A stretch of DNA of 64,000 nt from Acanthaster planci (taxonomy: Eukaryota > Echinodermata > Asteroidea > Valvatida > Acanthasteridae): positions 235,003-299,002 of the forward strand of contig NW_019091568.1 in the NCBI RefSeq assembly GCF_001949145.1. The letters are read 5' to 3'. Made by a program: the position numbers and the translations under genes. Shown here in pieces: positions 1 to 12,565 of the stretch (the first letter of the stretch is position 1; the number at the start of each line of letters is the position of its first letter). The notes under the pieces were generated by a model. It had not been told where the DNA came from, ran no database searches, and saw only the letters and a list, made by a program, of their open reading frames with translations.

Positions 1-3000
1 CTTTGCATTGGCACTTACATGTAGTTTATGATGGTCATCATTGCCCAATTTGTGCAATGTCTGCTTGGCTGGACACACAAGTATAGTAGTCCAGCTGGTT
101 CCCTGCACTCACTCAACAGTACCTAACTCAATGTTTTCTCATGCCTGCATATCCGATTGTCAGATATTAGAAGTCTGTTGCGGGGTTAGTTTTACCAGTA
201 AATACCGTCGCGCGAGTTGCTCCACGTCACCACTAATCTCATCTCGTCCACCATTTTATTGGATAGTTTTCTTCTTTTTTTTTTTTTTTTTTAAAGAGGG
301 CAGTCGTGCAGGACTCTTATTGCAGTTACCCCATTAGTTCAATCGTCAGTGGCATTTTCTCCCGGACTCCGGGCGAGCGCAATGTGACAGGGGCCTGGGT
401 AAATTCATTTTGTTTAACCTGTCGACGGACATCTAAAGTACATGTACACGGTGTTCACCGAGATGAATTACCAAGTGGGTGCACATGTAATGAAGCCAGC
501 CCAGGCTGGCTGGCCAGAACAGTGGCATGCTTAACAGGGAATCCATCAAGCTAAAGAGAAATGATGCTGCTGCTCGGGTTCAATGGAGTGTACTTTGGGA
601 CGATCACGAGTGAACTGTATTAAACGTCTCACAATAATACAGGGAACTTTTACAAATAAAAAAAAACACTGAAATAACAAACTAAACAGAGCCTTCCAAG
701 CACTTTACAAAGCTCTTCATAAACAGATCAAGTGTCTGACTATGATACTGTACTTTGCTATTGGGGAAACTGCTGTAATACTAACGCTAACTGGCCTGTG
801 AGCTGCATAAATTCAGATACGACTTTTCCCGGAGGAGAAGAAACATGTTCATGTACATGTAGCATGTACACCAGATGGTGTGCAAATTGGGTTAAGACCA
901 TGAAAAAGTTCCTAAATACATACATACAATGTAGTACCCCCATGTAATTACAAATGTGGACTGTGGATGCTGGAAATTTCATAGAGACACCTGACAATCA
1001 CAGATTGGTCTCTGAAAAGTTCCTTTCTAACTAGTGGCACGTCTGATTCTCAGTACTGTACATGTACAGTACTCCATCTTTTACAGATCTCAGGCCTACT
1101 GTTCTGTTACAGTGTTCACGAGTACCTGGGTTTTAGTCAGCAGTTGAAACAGGGTGTCCACATTTGCCTTAAAGTGAAAAAGAGTGTCCGAATTGCTGAG
1201 GTTTCATGGTTTTGCAAGCATTGTGTAACAAGATAAGGTATCAAAACGGCCTACACAGAGAGTCCTCTACATGTACAATGTACATGTAGTTAAACAATGT
1301 ACATGTACATGTACCAAATATGCTTACTGTAACACTAATGAATACGTTATCTTAGCACATTTACCACAACCCAGACATAACATTACACTCCAAGAGTTCG
1401 AATGACCACAATTTTAAAAAGGCTCAAATGAAACCCACGGCATAAAAACTGCCATAGGACTAGAGGTCCATGTAATTCTATCATGAATCTGAGATGTTGG
1501 GTAATGTAACCTACATATACATGTAACAGCTGCATGTACATGTACATGCACCAGTGCCTACGGCAATCTTTTTTTTTTTAATTCACTCTCAGAGATCTCT
1601 TTCTACACGTAACATTTGCTCATCCAACTCCATGTACTGTATTGCTGTATTTATGCACATGAGTGATGTACATGTACATGTACCGACACTGGTACAATCA
1701 ATCCCTGACAATTTCCACATGTACTGGTACTACTTGTCTGCCTCCACTTTAGTGTCAAGGTACATGTACGGTACAGGTCTTCAACGTGACTTCAGGATGG
1801 GAGAATGACTTCCTTCTCCGCAACAGTTGATCCCCCCTTTTTTCTCCTTCCAGAAGTGTCTTCTAGGATCTGTTGTTTTTCTGTTCTTTAAATCAAGGTT
1901 GTCTAACATTGACAACTGCAGTATTGATAATTGTTTTTTCTCTCATTGTAAAGAGAAATGGGTAATTCCAGAAATGAGGGGTCCAAAAGTATGACATTTT
2001 CGTGCCCCTGTTACGGTACATGATCTGACCTTTGTTACAGTATTTGACATGGAAATATCACCGGGATTGATTTCAAACTAGTAATATTTTTTTGGGAAGG
2101 TAATCTGCACTAATTTACATGTACCACTCTTGGGAATTAAAAATTGAGTTCAGAACTCACAAAATCATATGTCAGATGTGACAGGGACGCACAAAAAAAG
2201 TGGACGCCTAATTTCTGGAATTACCAATATACATGTACATGTAGCAAGGTAAAGGCTGTGCGCATGTACAAAAGGGGGCACTATGTAACGTGCCAACATG
2301 TGCGTGCAGTTGGAATTATGGCTGCGTCCAAATGTTAACAGTTACAGTCCGAAATGAACACATACCTGTATATTGTACCAATCGCTGACGAATTTGTAAA
2401 GTACTGGTACTGCAGTACACTGAAGTTCTGAAATGCTGTCATTAGAGGCGAAAAAGGCATTTGTCTCTCAATAAATGAATACATGTACATTTTCTATTTG
2501 CTTCATCCATCACTCACACTATGAACGCAAACAAACTTTCCACAAACTGTAATTAAGAGCAAATCAAAAACATCCTTCCTCATACATGTACATGTACGTG
2601 TACCTTGCCTTTTTTATTTTAGTTTTTATCAATTTCTTTTTATTTATTTCATCAATGTCAGCTCAGTGTGGAGGTAATTACTGTTTGCATACATGTATTC
2701 AGCCGCATGTCAATACATTCCTGATTTTAGTGCTGCAAATACTATGAAATAGTGCAGTGACATTCCAGGGGTCAGACAATTCATGAATATTCATGATTTT
2801 TTGCCCTGTACCAACCACCTGCTGGTTTTTCCCTCAGGGCAGCATTTCCTGATGGGGAAATGGCCCAGAACATATGGGGTAAAAGGAGGTGATGGTCTAT
2901 GCAGCCTGCTGGCTTATTGACCCAATCAACCATGTACTGTAAAATGTACGTGTATCACGGGAATCGCAACCTTGCCTGGAAGAATGGATTTTTCATTCTA

Positions 3001-3267
3001 TCGTCTGCCTAGAATAAGCATATTGTGTTACACAGTACCGGTATGTGCACAAATGAGGTTCCTTCCTTTTGCTTTTATTTGAAGATAGATGTACATGTAC
3101 ATTGTACATGTACATTTGCTTAGATATCGAGTACATGTACTGCTACTGGTAGGAATCATTTGAGCACAGAATCAAGTTAAATCAAGCCTCACCATGTTTC
3201 TCTCAAATCAAGAAGACCTCAAACCTTCTTTGAATTCAGACTCAAATCCAAACTCCACCATTCTACC

Positions 3268-3525
3268 GGTACATGTACTGGTATCAGGGGTGTGAGTGGC
3301 GACTTACATGTACATGTACTGGTATCAGGGGTGTGAGTGGCGACTTACATGTACATGTACTGGTATCAGGGGCGTGAGTGGCGACTTACATGTACATGTA
3401 CTGGTATCAGGGGTGTGAGTGGCGACTTACATGTACATGTACTGGTATCAGGGGTGTGAGTGGTGACTTACATGTACATGTACTGGTATCAGGGGTGTGA
3501 GTGGCGACTTACATGTACGTGTAAA
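3268..3525. repeat. 41-bp minisatellite, about six copies
   Basis: A tandem array with a 41-bp period: the word acttacatgtacatgtactg recurs at about 3302, 3343, 3384, 3425 and 3466, with a last partial unit at 3507. Units differ by only one or two bases (for example ggggtgtgag versus ggggcgtgag), so expansion is recent. Each unit carries the TACATGTACATGTAC word that is dispersed through the window, joined to a unique G-rich part (tatcaggggtgtgagtggcg). Confidence 0.95.
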
Positions 3526-5659
3526 ATTTAAGCTGAAAACAGCAAACAGCTGAAATGTAAAATGTTCCCCAAATACGAAGTTATCAAAGAAAAAAAAAAA
3601 TTCCATCAACAAATGTGCACATAAATGTACATGTACACACACGCAAACTGGAAAATGAAGTACACGTACATGTACACGTGCACCCAACTCACATAAACTG
3701 CAGGAGACTATAATCTGGTAAGTAGTTTTAAAAGGGTTGACGACCCCAAGGTTGCATCAAAAGGGGGTCAGATTCCCACAAGCTCTGACTACTAGAGTCC
3801 ATTAGGTGGGAGGCTTGATGAGGATTTATTGTGTCACCATGGTGATAACGTAAACTGGGGAGCAGGGGGAAAGCCCTAGATATGTTGCTGGGATATGCAA
3901 GGATGCCAAGCAATTTATGTTACATGTAGGTTCTCCTTTTTTCCTTCACCTTACATGTAGGTATTTGTTAATGTTTCGCAAAATATCCACAGGTACATGT
4001 ACAAGTACCGGCACATTGATACCATAGCTTAATCTACGGAAGCTTTGAGGTTATAAACTGAGTCATAATTTTGACTCTTCTATCGGGAACAAGTTGGGAG
4101 AAACTCAGGAAAGAGTGCAGCTTTCCATTAATGTGGAGGAGGTGGAGATGTGTAACATAATCTGCTACAGATTTATGGGGTGATAAACCCAGATGTTATC
4201 CAAACAGTTCCAAAAACTTGACTCCTAACCCCCCAACAAACAGCCCTCAAGTTCAAAATTTCACACTCAGGTCAAAAAAACAAGATCCGTTTGTATCCTG
4301 AACAACTGGTATCGGGTATGTGCACATTTGGTGCTGTTCATCCATCAACTTACATGTACTAAGACCAAGTCTTGCACAGGGTCCCTGTAGACTGGAGTGG
4401 TACAGGTGCTGTACATGACATTGTATCTGCATTAACCCCCAATGTAAATTAAGTACCGGTACCAGTACTGTCAATACATCAAAATCAACAGCCATGTTTT
4501 GGGACAGTTTGACAGCACAGCCAAGATCACAGCCACCTTGGGTACTAAAGCATTTAGCAGGTTGCCTAGGGAAAAACTCCCCACCAATTCAACAGAGCTG
4601 CAAAGTGCACAAAATTTGCACAAACAAATATTTGCGTCACCGAAGCAGTTAACCAGCCAAATAAATTCATGCAGCATATACTGCTTTGGTTTGGTTACCA
4701 GCTGATTTTTGCTGAGCACATAAGCTTACTACTAGTGATAATTTCTGCTGATCAGCTTCTTGGAACTGGACCCTGCACCAGTTTTCAATTTCAAAGTATC
4801 CAACAGCACATTCAGCACCAACTACAGAATGGATACCAGTGACAATGAAGAAATGTTCAGTTTTAGAGATAGGGCGAAACCCTAGATACCAGTACATGTA
4901 AAAATGTACAGGTACATGTATGTACCAGTACCTGTATTCCAGGGAAAACCCACAGAATCAGGTACAGTGTACATGTACAGGTGTACATGTAGCCTTGTAG
5001 GGACCGAAACCATTCAAACCCAAGCCACAGGGAGAAAGGTCAGGAAAGAGCCACCAACCTGGCTCCTCTTGTTTTCAGATACACTGTAAATGTTCAAGTA
5101 CTTGTATGGTACATGTACATGCATTACTGAAAGGTGAAATGCAGGTTGCACACGTCCAGGCAATATGCACATTCGTGTTGTTGTAGAGATTTCTGCAGTC
5201 AATTCTTCAATCATGGTTTTTTGTTTTTTTGTGCTTTTTTTTTTCTGAGATGACAACTGGCAATACAGCTCTACAGGAGGAGCCAGGCATATCACTCAGT
5301 AATTTAGGGGTCAGACATGGTAACCTACCAACTTGCGGGGGTTGCATGCATCCCCCAATGTCCCTGCAGCCCCTCCATCCTCAGAAAAAGAAACTTAGGG
5401 TCCAGACATTGTAAGACCAGAGTGCTTGCTGGGTGGGGATTCAATAAAAAGAACTTTTGTTTGTTGGCAAGCTCCGCCTGTCTCTTGTCCACAAGGTGTG
5501 CTCTTCTAAAAAAAGGAAAAGGTTAGCCCTAAAAAAAATGGTTCCCATCAGTTGGAAATGGTTTCTTTTCAAACAGCTCACCACTCATAAAAACAGAGAT
5601 GTACATGTACACGTCCCTTAGTATGTGCACATGCAGGTACATGTGGTACATGTAAGCAC

Positions 5660-7490
5660 AATAATATTTCACCAATCATGTCTGAGGATGCCTCGTTAAT
5701 CCAAAAGGAGGATCTCTGAGAAGACTGCATGGAAGATGTGCTAATTATCAATAAAACTATACATTTAGGGTTGTCCTCTGGTCAATCACAAGTCCTTTCA
5801 GACTCTGTCACATTTAATCTGTTTTTTTTTTCTTTTTTATTGAATGATTTGTGCATGCTGTTTTACAAGTGAATAAAGTTTCCTGTAAAACCAGTCTCTC
5901 GGTGTGTGCTTTATTTCCCTTACTCTCATTGGCAAATAGTTTAAGCCTAATGAATATTAAATTAAGTGTATCTTGATTTCACTGTGTGTGTCCCAGTTCA
6001 GATAGTCCTGCCATATAACGATAGTTATGCAAAGTGGATGAGTGTTTGTGCTGTCCAGGGAATACATCTTTTGTTCAGTGCCATGGTTAGTCAAGTGTGA
6101 ACATTTTTACCAATTTTTCTTGGGGTGTAGTCCAGTCAGTCAGGAGTCAGAGCCAACAGAAGAAGGTTTAATATTACAGAACCTCTGAACATGTAAAATT
6201 TTGCTTTTAACTCTGTTGGCAAAATCTGGAAAAAGAACAGCTTGCTGAGTTACTAGTAAATCAACCCTAAAGACAAGCAGACTTCTGAACTGCCTGCAGT
6301 TATTTGTCAAGGCTTCTAACCATGGCACGTAATAACCGGTTTTGAGGCAGGATTTCACTAAAAAGGGTACTTGGATCCTTTTGCGATTCCAACTGACCAA
6401 TGGCAATCATCAGAAGGGGCCTGTAGCTACCATTCTGTCGTGGCCAAGACTTGGAGCTCAGAGTGACGTACAATGGTGGATCGCCGAAAGCGTTGACTTC
6501 AGCAAAACCCTGTGACTTTGTATGCCTCAGAATCATCTGACCCTTAAATGTGATGCGAAGTGACTTTGTAAATACTGAAAGTATTAACTGTTGGAAGATC
6601 AGATTATACAATTATGAAAATATTGAATGTTGAGTCCCATATAAAAGTGGTTTAAAATCGGATTCTAATGAGAAACTTTGAAATTTTTGGGGGTTGTGAA
6701 AGACATATGTATTGAGAAGTGTAAACTGGTAATACCGTTTAAGTGTTATCGAAAGTAAGAATTTTGAAGATTGGTAATTGTATAGAAAAGTCAACAGGTA
6801 GACGCTAAAGGAATTGAGATGTGTACCCGGTAGTTCTAATTGATATTGAGTGTTCCAACTGCCTGCACAACTGAAATTGAAAAGTATACCAGTATGCTGA
6901 AAAGTCACAATAAGTTGTGAGTGACAACTAGTGAAGGCACAGTAAAGGAAAGATATTTCTAGTTATGAATATATGAATATAAAGTTTGGCGTTTGAGCAA
7001 TGACATTTATGTACTGCTTCCAGTTGAGATCATAAACCAGCTGAGGGATTGAAAAATAGTGTATTTAACTGGAAGATTCATAAGTTAATACTATAAAGTG
7101 TATTGGAAATCAAACCAAACTATTGTGAGTTGAAAACGGAGGTTCATCTGAACTTGGACACGTCGTAATTAATAGTAGACCTAACTTCTTGAAGGTTTTG
7201 AACAAGTGTTTTGTAAGTAGTTTGACTTGAGGAAAGTTGTTGTAAAAGGTTTTCAGTTTTAAATAATTTGAACACTTTAGTTGTACCAAAAGTTAAGAGA
7301 ACCTGCGACTTGTCGAGAACTAAGCTAAAAAAAGGAAGTCTTTCTTGAAGGGAAATTAATTTAATTAAAGTTTTTAAAGAAACAAAAGCGTTGACTGTTT
7401 TTTTTCATTTATTTTATGACTGTGTATGGCATATTTCTTCAACTTGCATTTGTCAAAAGGAGTCACCAAAAGTGACTATGCGACAGACTC
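5660..7490. other. Segment almost free of the TACATG words; possible old insertion
   Basis: The dense TACATGTA/GTACATGTAC words on both sides stop here. From about 6600 to 7390 the plus strand is visibly poor in C and rich in A, T and G. Near the left end there is a tail-like stretch with polyadenylation-type words (caataaaact near 5751 and gaataaagtt near 5872), preceded by gatgcctcgttaatcc, the kind of text seen at 3' ends of retroelements. Minus-strand frames at 6140-6611 are open for about 100 codons but match no protein I recognise. An old retroelement insertion is possible; it could also be ordinary intron sequence. Confidence 0.3.
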
Positions 7491-8262
7491 ACATCTACAT
7501 ATATGTACAAGGAATACTTTTGTCTGTCACTGAATGTGCATTTGAATAGAGCGTGACTTGGCTTGTGGTGGGCTTGCGATAGACTTGCAGGGACCAGCAA
7601 TGGACTCTACAGTACATGTACTACAACACTGTCAATAAATCGGCAACTACATGTACATGTAGTTGAAGCAATTTCCAAATTCCAACACACAGTGCATGTA
7701 TTTCCTGAATTGGAATACTTGTGGTTTTTTTAACTCTGGATAGAAGTCACTGAAGGTCAGCCAACATGTTACCTCACAAAGAAAAGAATGTACAGTGTAC
7801 TCTTGCAAGAGCAAGATCTGTGAATGGTCTGAACAAAAATATGAAATCAATCATGGAAGGGGGGTTCAGAAACTGTCAGTCTGTTTAGAATAAAAACCTT
7901 GAGTGGAATTTTAAAATTCTGCCATTCAACGGGCTACCTGTAGAAGTTATCGAATGTGTGGGGTTTTTTTTCATCACAGCACATGTGCTGGCAGGCATGA
8001 AGCGGAACCTTCTGTTGCTCAGAATGAATGATTCATTTCTCACATTCTTACTGCAACTGCAGAATTGTTTGGCTCAAGAGATTAGTGTTTATCTCCAGCT
8101 TCCTCGGCATAAAACAGTTGAGGATATTTCTATCTGGATACAGCATGTTCCAGCAAACGGTACATGCACACTGTAAACTGTACAGTAAACTCCTACGTGG
8201 AGAGGGACAAGTACCGTACCTGTACATGTATGTACCTGTACATGCAGGCTGACCACAAAGCA

Positions 8263-9050
8263 CAGCCAGCAGCTGGATTCAAATCCCTAACCCCCTAATC
8301 ACGAGTAACAAACCAATGCCATGGCTAACGGCCAGTGGGTGGATATGAACCCCTTACCCTCTGATCATGAGTCACAAACCCTCATATTCCTACATGTAAA
8401 TCCTATTTATTTGTGTTCTATTAATGCGGCATTGTTTCACACTTGTTTGTTTTGTCTTGTTCGTCATTTGTCTGTCCTACATGTACATTGTACATGTACC
8501 AGTATGTAAGATTGTATGGTTGTCGTCTGTCTAGGGGTACAAAAGCGTTCCTGCTTACCTTAAACCTAATTGTTGAAATTTAATTCATCAAATGTATAAT
8601 TCTATTTTACGTAATGTTATTCAATTTAATGGGCAGATATGTTCAGTACTTAAGTAATGTGAACATGTTCGATTACATTGTAAAGAATGACAGCATTGAA
8701 ATAAATGTTTCATCATCATCACTGCCATATACATCTATGTAACTAATGGCCAGCAGCCTGATTCAAACCCCTGACCCTCTGATTGTGAGTCACAAAGCCG
8801 TTGCCAGACCAGTAACTAATGGCAAGCAGCTGGATTCAAACCCCTACCCCTCTGAGTCTGATTGTGAGTCACAAACCGTTGCCATAACCAGTAACTACTG
8901 GTAATGGCCAGCAGCGGGATTTGAACCCCTAACCCTCTGATTGCAAGTCACAAAACCAAGCCATAACTAATGGCCAGCAGCTGGATTTGAACCCTCGGCC
9001 TTAAGTTCTAGGCATGAGTTACCAACCTTGACCACTTGTCCACATCCCAC
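8263..9050 (-). repeat. Cluster of six tRNA-like modules (SINE-type)
   Basis: Six related modules of about 60-85 bases begin near 8263, 8331, 8749, 8820, 8906 and 8971, each opening with ggccagcagctggattcaaa or a close variant. On the minus strand they end in a tRNA B-box-like word (GGTTCAAATCC in the module at 8971-9050, GGATTTGAATCC in others). The module at 8971-9050 also has an A-box-like TGGACAAGTGG on the minus strand, about 45 bases before the B box, giving a tRNA-Leu/Ser-like layout. The others keep mainly the 3' half. This fits a tRNA-derived SINE that has been duplicated in tandem. None looks like an intact functional tRNA gene. Confidence 0.6.
8526..8725 (+). repeat. Possible retroposon 3' end
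   Basis: An AT-rich tract splits the tRNA-like modules and ends in a polyadenylation word followed by a short trinucleotide run (gaaataaatgtttcatcatc). Simple-repeat tails of this type end CR1/L2-like LINEs and some SINEs. No coding part is visible, so the assignment rests on the tail alone. Confidence 0.25.
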
Positions 9051-9854
9051 CTACATGTATCAGTACAATACAGGTTCACGTACCGGTACATGTACAGTAC
9101 ATGTAATTTATTAGAAACCAAACAAAGCCTCCAAATAAATGGTGAGTGCGAATGTAACCATCTTGCACTTTTACCACGGAAACCTCTATTGAACCAGCCA
9201 GTAATGACTTCATGTGGCATGCCTCAAGCTCCACGGCCACTGGGAATATCCTGTGGTCTGCAACAGTGCAACGACCAATAGACTTATACCTGTAGTTTCA
9301 TCTTTAATGGCATGCCGTTCGACACTGGATGAGACTGACTTATTTGTTTAGTCAAAGTGTTAGTGGGGACTGGGGAATTGGGATGGGGAAGGAAAGAGAG
9401 TGGACTGGAATTATGTTTTTACGACTTCAGCAGTTTTGAAAATATACACATGTGGATGAATATGAGGAGGTACATTTACATGTAGATCTGTGATTTCTTT
9501 TTAATGGACAGGTCATTATACCGGTATGTTAACTGCCTAAGAACGGATGGTCTTGAGAAAGGTAACTCCAACAGGATCTGCAAAATTTCAGTGGTCCATA
9601 TTAGAGGGCTAGAGTTAACAGGCAAATAATTTGTTTTACTCTGTACACATGTACATAAATGTGCCAGTACATTTACACAGTATGTACACGTACATGTACA
9701 TCAATATGTACATATGTATCTGTGAATAAATCTGATCAGATTCCCTATAAATATGCACAGCGCCACAGAAGAAAGTCAAACAGTGTCCAATCTCTACCCA
9801 TATTGGAAATATTTCTCTTGCATGAAACAAAATCTACACATGTGTACTCAGAGT

Positions 9855-9985
9855 TACTTACTCGAGTCTTGTGACTTGGACTCGAGTCGGTATTTATGTG
9901 ACTTGACTTGTAAATACATGTACCAGCTTTGACTTGTGACTTGACTTGGACCAGCAAAAATTGACTTGCTACCAACCCAAGTCAG
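9855..9985. repeat. ACTTGACTTG/ACTCGAGTC low-complexity repeat
   Basis: Degenerate copies of gacttgtgacttgacttgg and ttggactcgagtcgg. The same word family returns at 10460-10530, 43511-43905 and 46780-46990, the last two in introns of the receptor gene, so it is a dispersed family and not a single local expansion. Confidence 0.7.
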
Positions 9986-10459
9986 GCGCTACTCAACCGG
10001 CCCCATATATCTTTAATTAAGCTATTCAGTTTATGTCTTACACGAATAAAAAATGGACTTCGGCCTGCGTGGCTTCTAATTCAACCAGCTGCAGCTGTAG
10101 ATCAGGGCAGCATGCATATTATGCTGCTACGTTGCATTGCGTTGACACGTGACTAGGATAAACAGCACCCTCAATATGTCATCTCTTCATCTCAATGCTT
10201 ATTTCCACCCTCCAAAGTACATTTAATAAATTAAACAGTGGTCCAATATACAACAGATACATGTACATGTATGTGATAAACTGCAAGAATAGTTATTACA
10301 ACACATGTGAAAAAGAGAATTATGGAGGCATTGTCAAAATAATGTGAGAAAAGGTGTTCAGCTGTCCGAAACGCTTAACTACGTAAGTTGATGCCTGGTT
10401 CTTTTGCTTATTACAGCTGGACAAAGTAATGTGCAGCTTGACATGTACATGTACGTGGA

Positions 10460-10530
10460 CAAGGAGACTTGTGACTTGACTTTTACCTTTAGACCAAGTG
10501 ACTTGTGACTTGACTTGGACTTGCAAAAAA
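10460..10530. repeat. ACTTGACTTG low-complexity repeat, second copy
   Basis: Two copies of gtgacttgtgacttgactt-like text separated by about 20 bases; same family as 9855-9985. Confidence 0.65.
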
Positions 10531-12299
10531 ATGATGCCACATGTACCGGTACTGCATGTATACATATATACATGTACATGTATATATGCAAATGTGCCAT
10601 AGCATGCCCCTGATGGAAATGCACATGAGTAGGCCCAACTATTGTGCCTCTCTGGAGCAGCTGCAAAATTCAAGAGGATGACGAACACACTTCAGTTTGT
10701 ACCAGTAAAACTCTCCAACAAAGCCACAAACCACATGCACTGGCGCACTGTTAACAAACCACACTGGGAACAGTGATAACATTAATCCCCTTCACATGGA
10801 GAAAAAAAAAATAAATTATGGCCAAATTTAAGCAACAACTTAACCTACTTGCCGGCCAAGTCGAGAGGCACGCCAGCTAGGCCTTGGATCAATCGTAGCT
10901 ATTGATTTCAATTTTTCACAGTAAATGGTTCTGGATTTTTTTCCTTTTTCTTTTTGCCAGCAGACTTTGCCCTCCCGAGATCAAATGAAAGCGATCCAGC
11001 ACGCGCTGATGGACCCTATAAAGAGATAATGGAATGATGCATCATGATGAAAAGTCTACAATGGAACATGTGGCACCATATTACTGGCACAGTTGTGCTT
11101 TGCGATGCAACTGTATAAGCCGTAATAAAAAAAAAACAATGAAAGAAATAATAAATACCGGTACATGCATGTGTAGATCTAAAAACTGAAGTAACAATTT
11201 TTTTGTTTGTTAAGCTTCCAATATTTCACAGAAATCCTAAATTATACTTGTGTACAGCCAATTGTACCGGTAACTTGTATCCAGACCTGCCTGACACAAA
11301 AACTATCAAAGTCGTGTCTAACCCGATTAAGAAATTTTTTCATTCACTTTTGAAATAATGCCAAAAACATCTCCAATGAAGTTTTAAACACATGCATAAA
11401 TTTGCTGGTAAATAACAGTTCACAAACAGCACTCTTCATTCATTCAACTTGAGTTGCTCAAACCTAATTTCATTACAACATATTTGTTCTGCAGTTACTA
11501 GTCCAAAAAAAGTTGTGTTGTTTCGAAAAAATAATTCTGGAATGTCAGTTTTGACACCCCCCAAAAGTCTAGAAAGACAGGAGTTGTCCATGTGTGCATA
11601 CATGTATGTATGCACCGGTATATCCAGGCTTGTGTACAGAAGAGACGTTTCTAGGCCAAACGGAACATACATGTACATGTACAGGTTGTACATACAGTAC
11701 ATGTACGTGTAAATTCTCACAGGATGAGGTGGCTTCGGGACGATGGTGCAAAAAATAGGCCAGTGTTTATTAAACTTATGCCAACCCCATGGTGGCGCCC
11801 ACTCGTAAGACAACAATATTGATTCAGCAGTTAGCAGCTTGACTCCAGGGAGGGAGGCAAGATAGGGAAACATCAGCATCATGTTAGGGAAATGTCAGCC
11901 AAACGCAGGAAAACATACTTTATTTATTTTGGAAGGATTGGGAGCTGGTAGGAGACGGGAGAAAATAAACAAATCGTACGCATGACTCTCCAGATAGAAA
12001 TTTTGGTAATTGGGAACCCCTCTATACCGGTAAAACCAGCCGCATTGTACAGTAAGAACTAATTACATGAATACATGTAGGTCCACGTCCAATGAAATGT
12101 TAAAAGCATCTTATTCATTTGTGCGTGTACGTACACATACTGTTCATGTACATTGTACCGGTACATGTACCCAACTCAGACACTTAAAACGACTGGACAA
12201 AAGGCCATGCCACAGGAACTACAGTTCTGCTACTACAAAGACATTTTACACGGTATGTACATGCACATGTACACGTATTACGCACAAAGAAAGACAGAC

Positions 12300-12565
12300 T
12301 ATCCACCCTGAGCTGAAGTGCACCCTCACCGGCGAAAGAAAGATAGATGGTCCTAAGTTTTCCAACCGAGTTCTTGCACATGTTCAACATGCAAGCGAAG
12401 ACCATATATTCCAGACAAAATTCTTTGCGCGTACCAGTATTCAGCGTCACGTCAAACACGCATAAACATGCACGCCTATACATGTACGTGCAGTGAGTGT
12501 GTACAAAACGACTGTCAATTTCATTTCAAAACATGCCCTCTTTTGTTCCTGCTCAGAGCAGATAG
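12300..12565 (-). repeat. Dispersed repeat of about 240-270 bp, copy A
   Basis: Read on the minus strand, this copy starts with ctatctgctctgagcaggaa, passes through tttgaaatgaaattgacagt and ends with ggtgagggtgcacttcagct. The same blocks in the same order occur at 23712-23978 and 28592-28833 on the plus strand, with a fragment at 54132-54170. This copy has gained TACATG words in its middle. No coding capacity or tRNA-type promoter was recognised, so the class is unknown. Confidence 0.85.

Noticed and set aside
6140-6611. Minus-strand frames in the TACATG-poor segment
   Set aside because: Considered as a retroelement protein, but no reverse transcriptase, integrase or protease motif can be seen.
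10960-11030. Exon-like sequence after a pyrimidine tract and CAG on the plus strand
   Set aside because: The acceptor is good, but the frame closes after 22 codons, no donor follows, and no family is recognised.
11436-11882. 148-codon minus-strand frame
   Set aside because: The frame is kept open by repeated TACATG text (YMYMYV-like runs) and has no splice sites or family match.
12067-12465. 132-codon plus-strand frame
   Set aside because: It runs through TACATG words and the antisense side of the dispersed repeat, so the text is repeat-derived.
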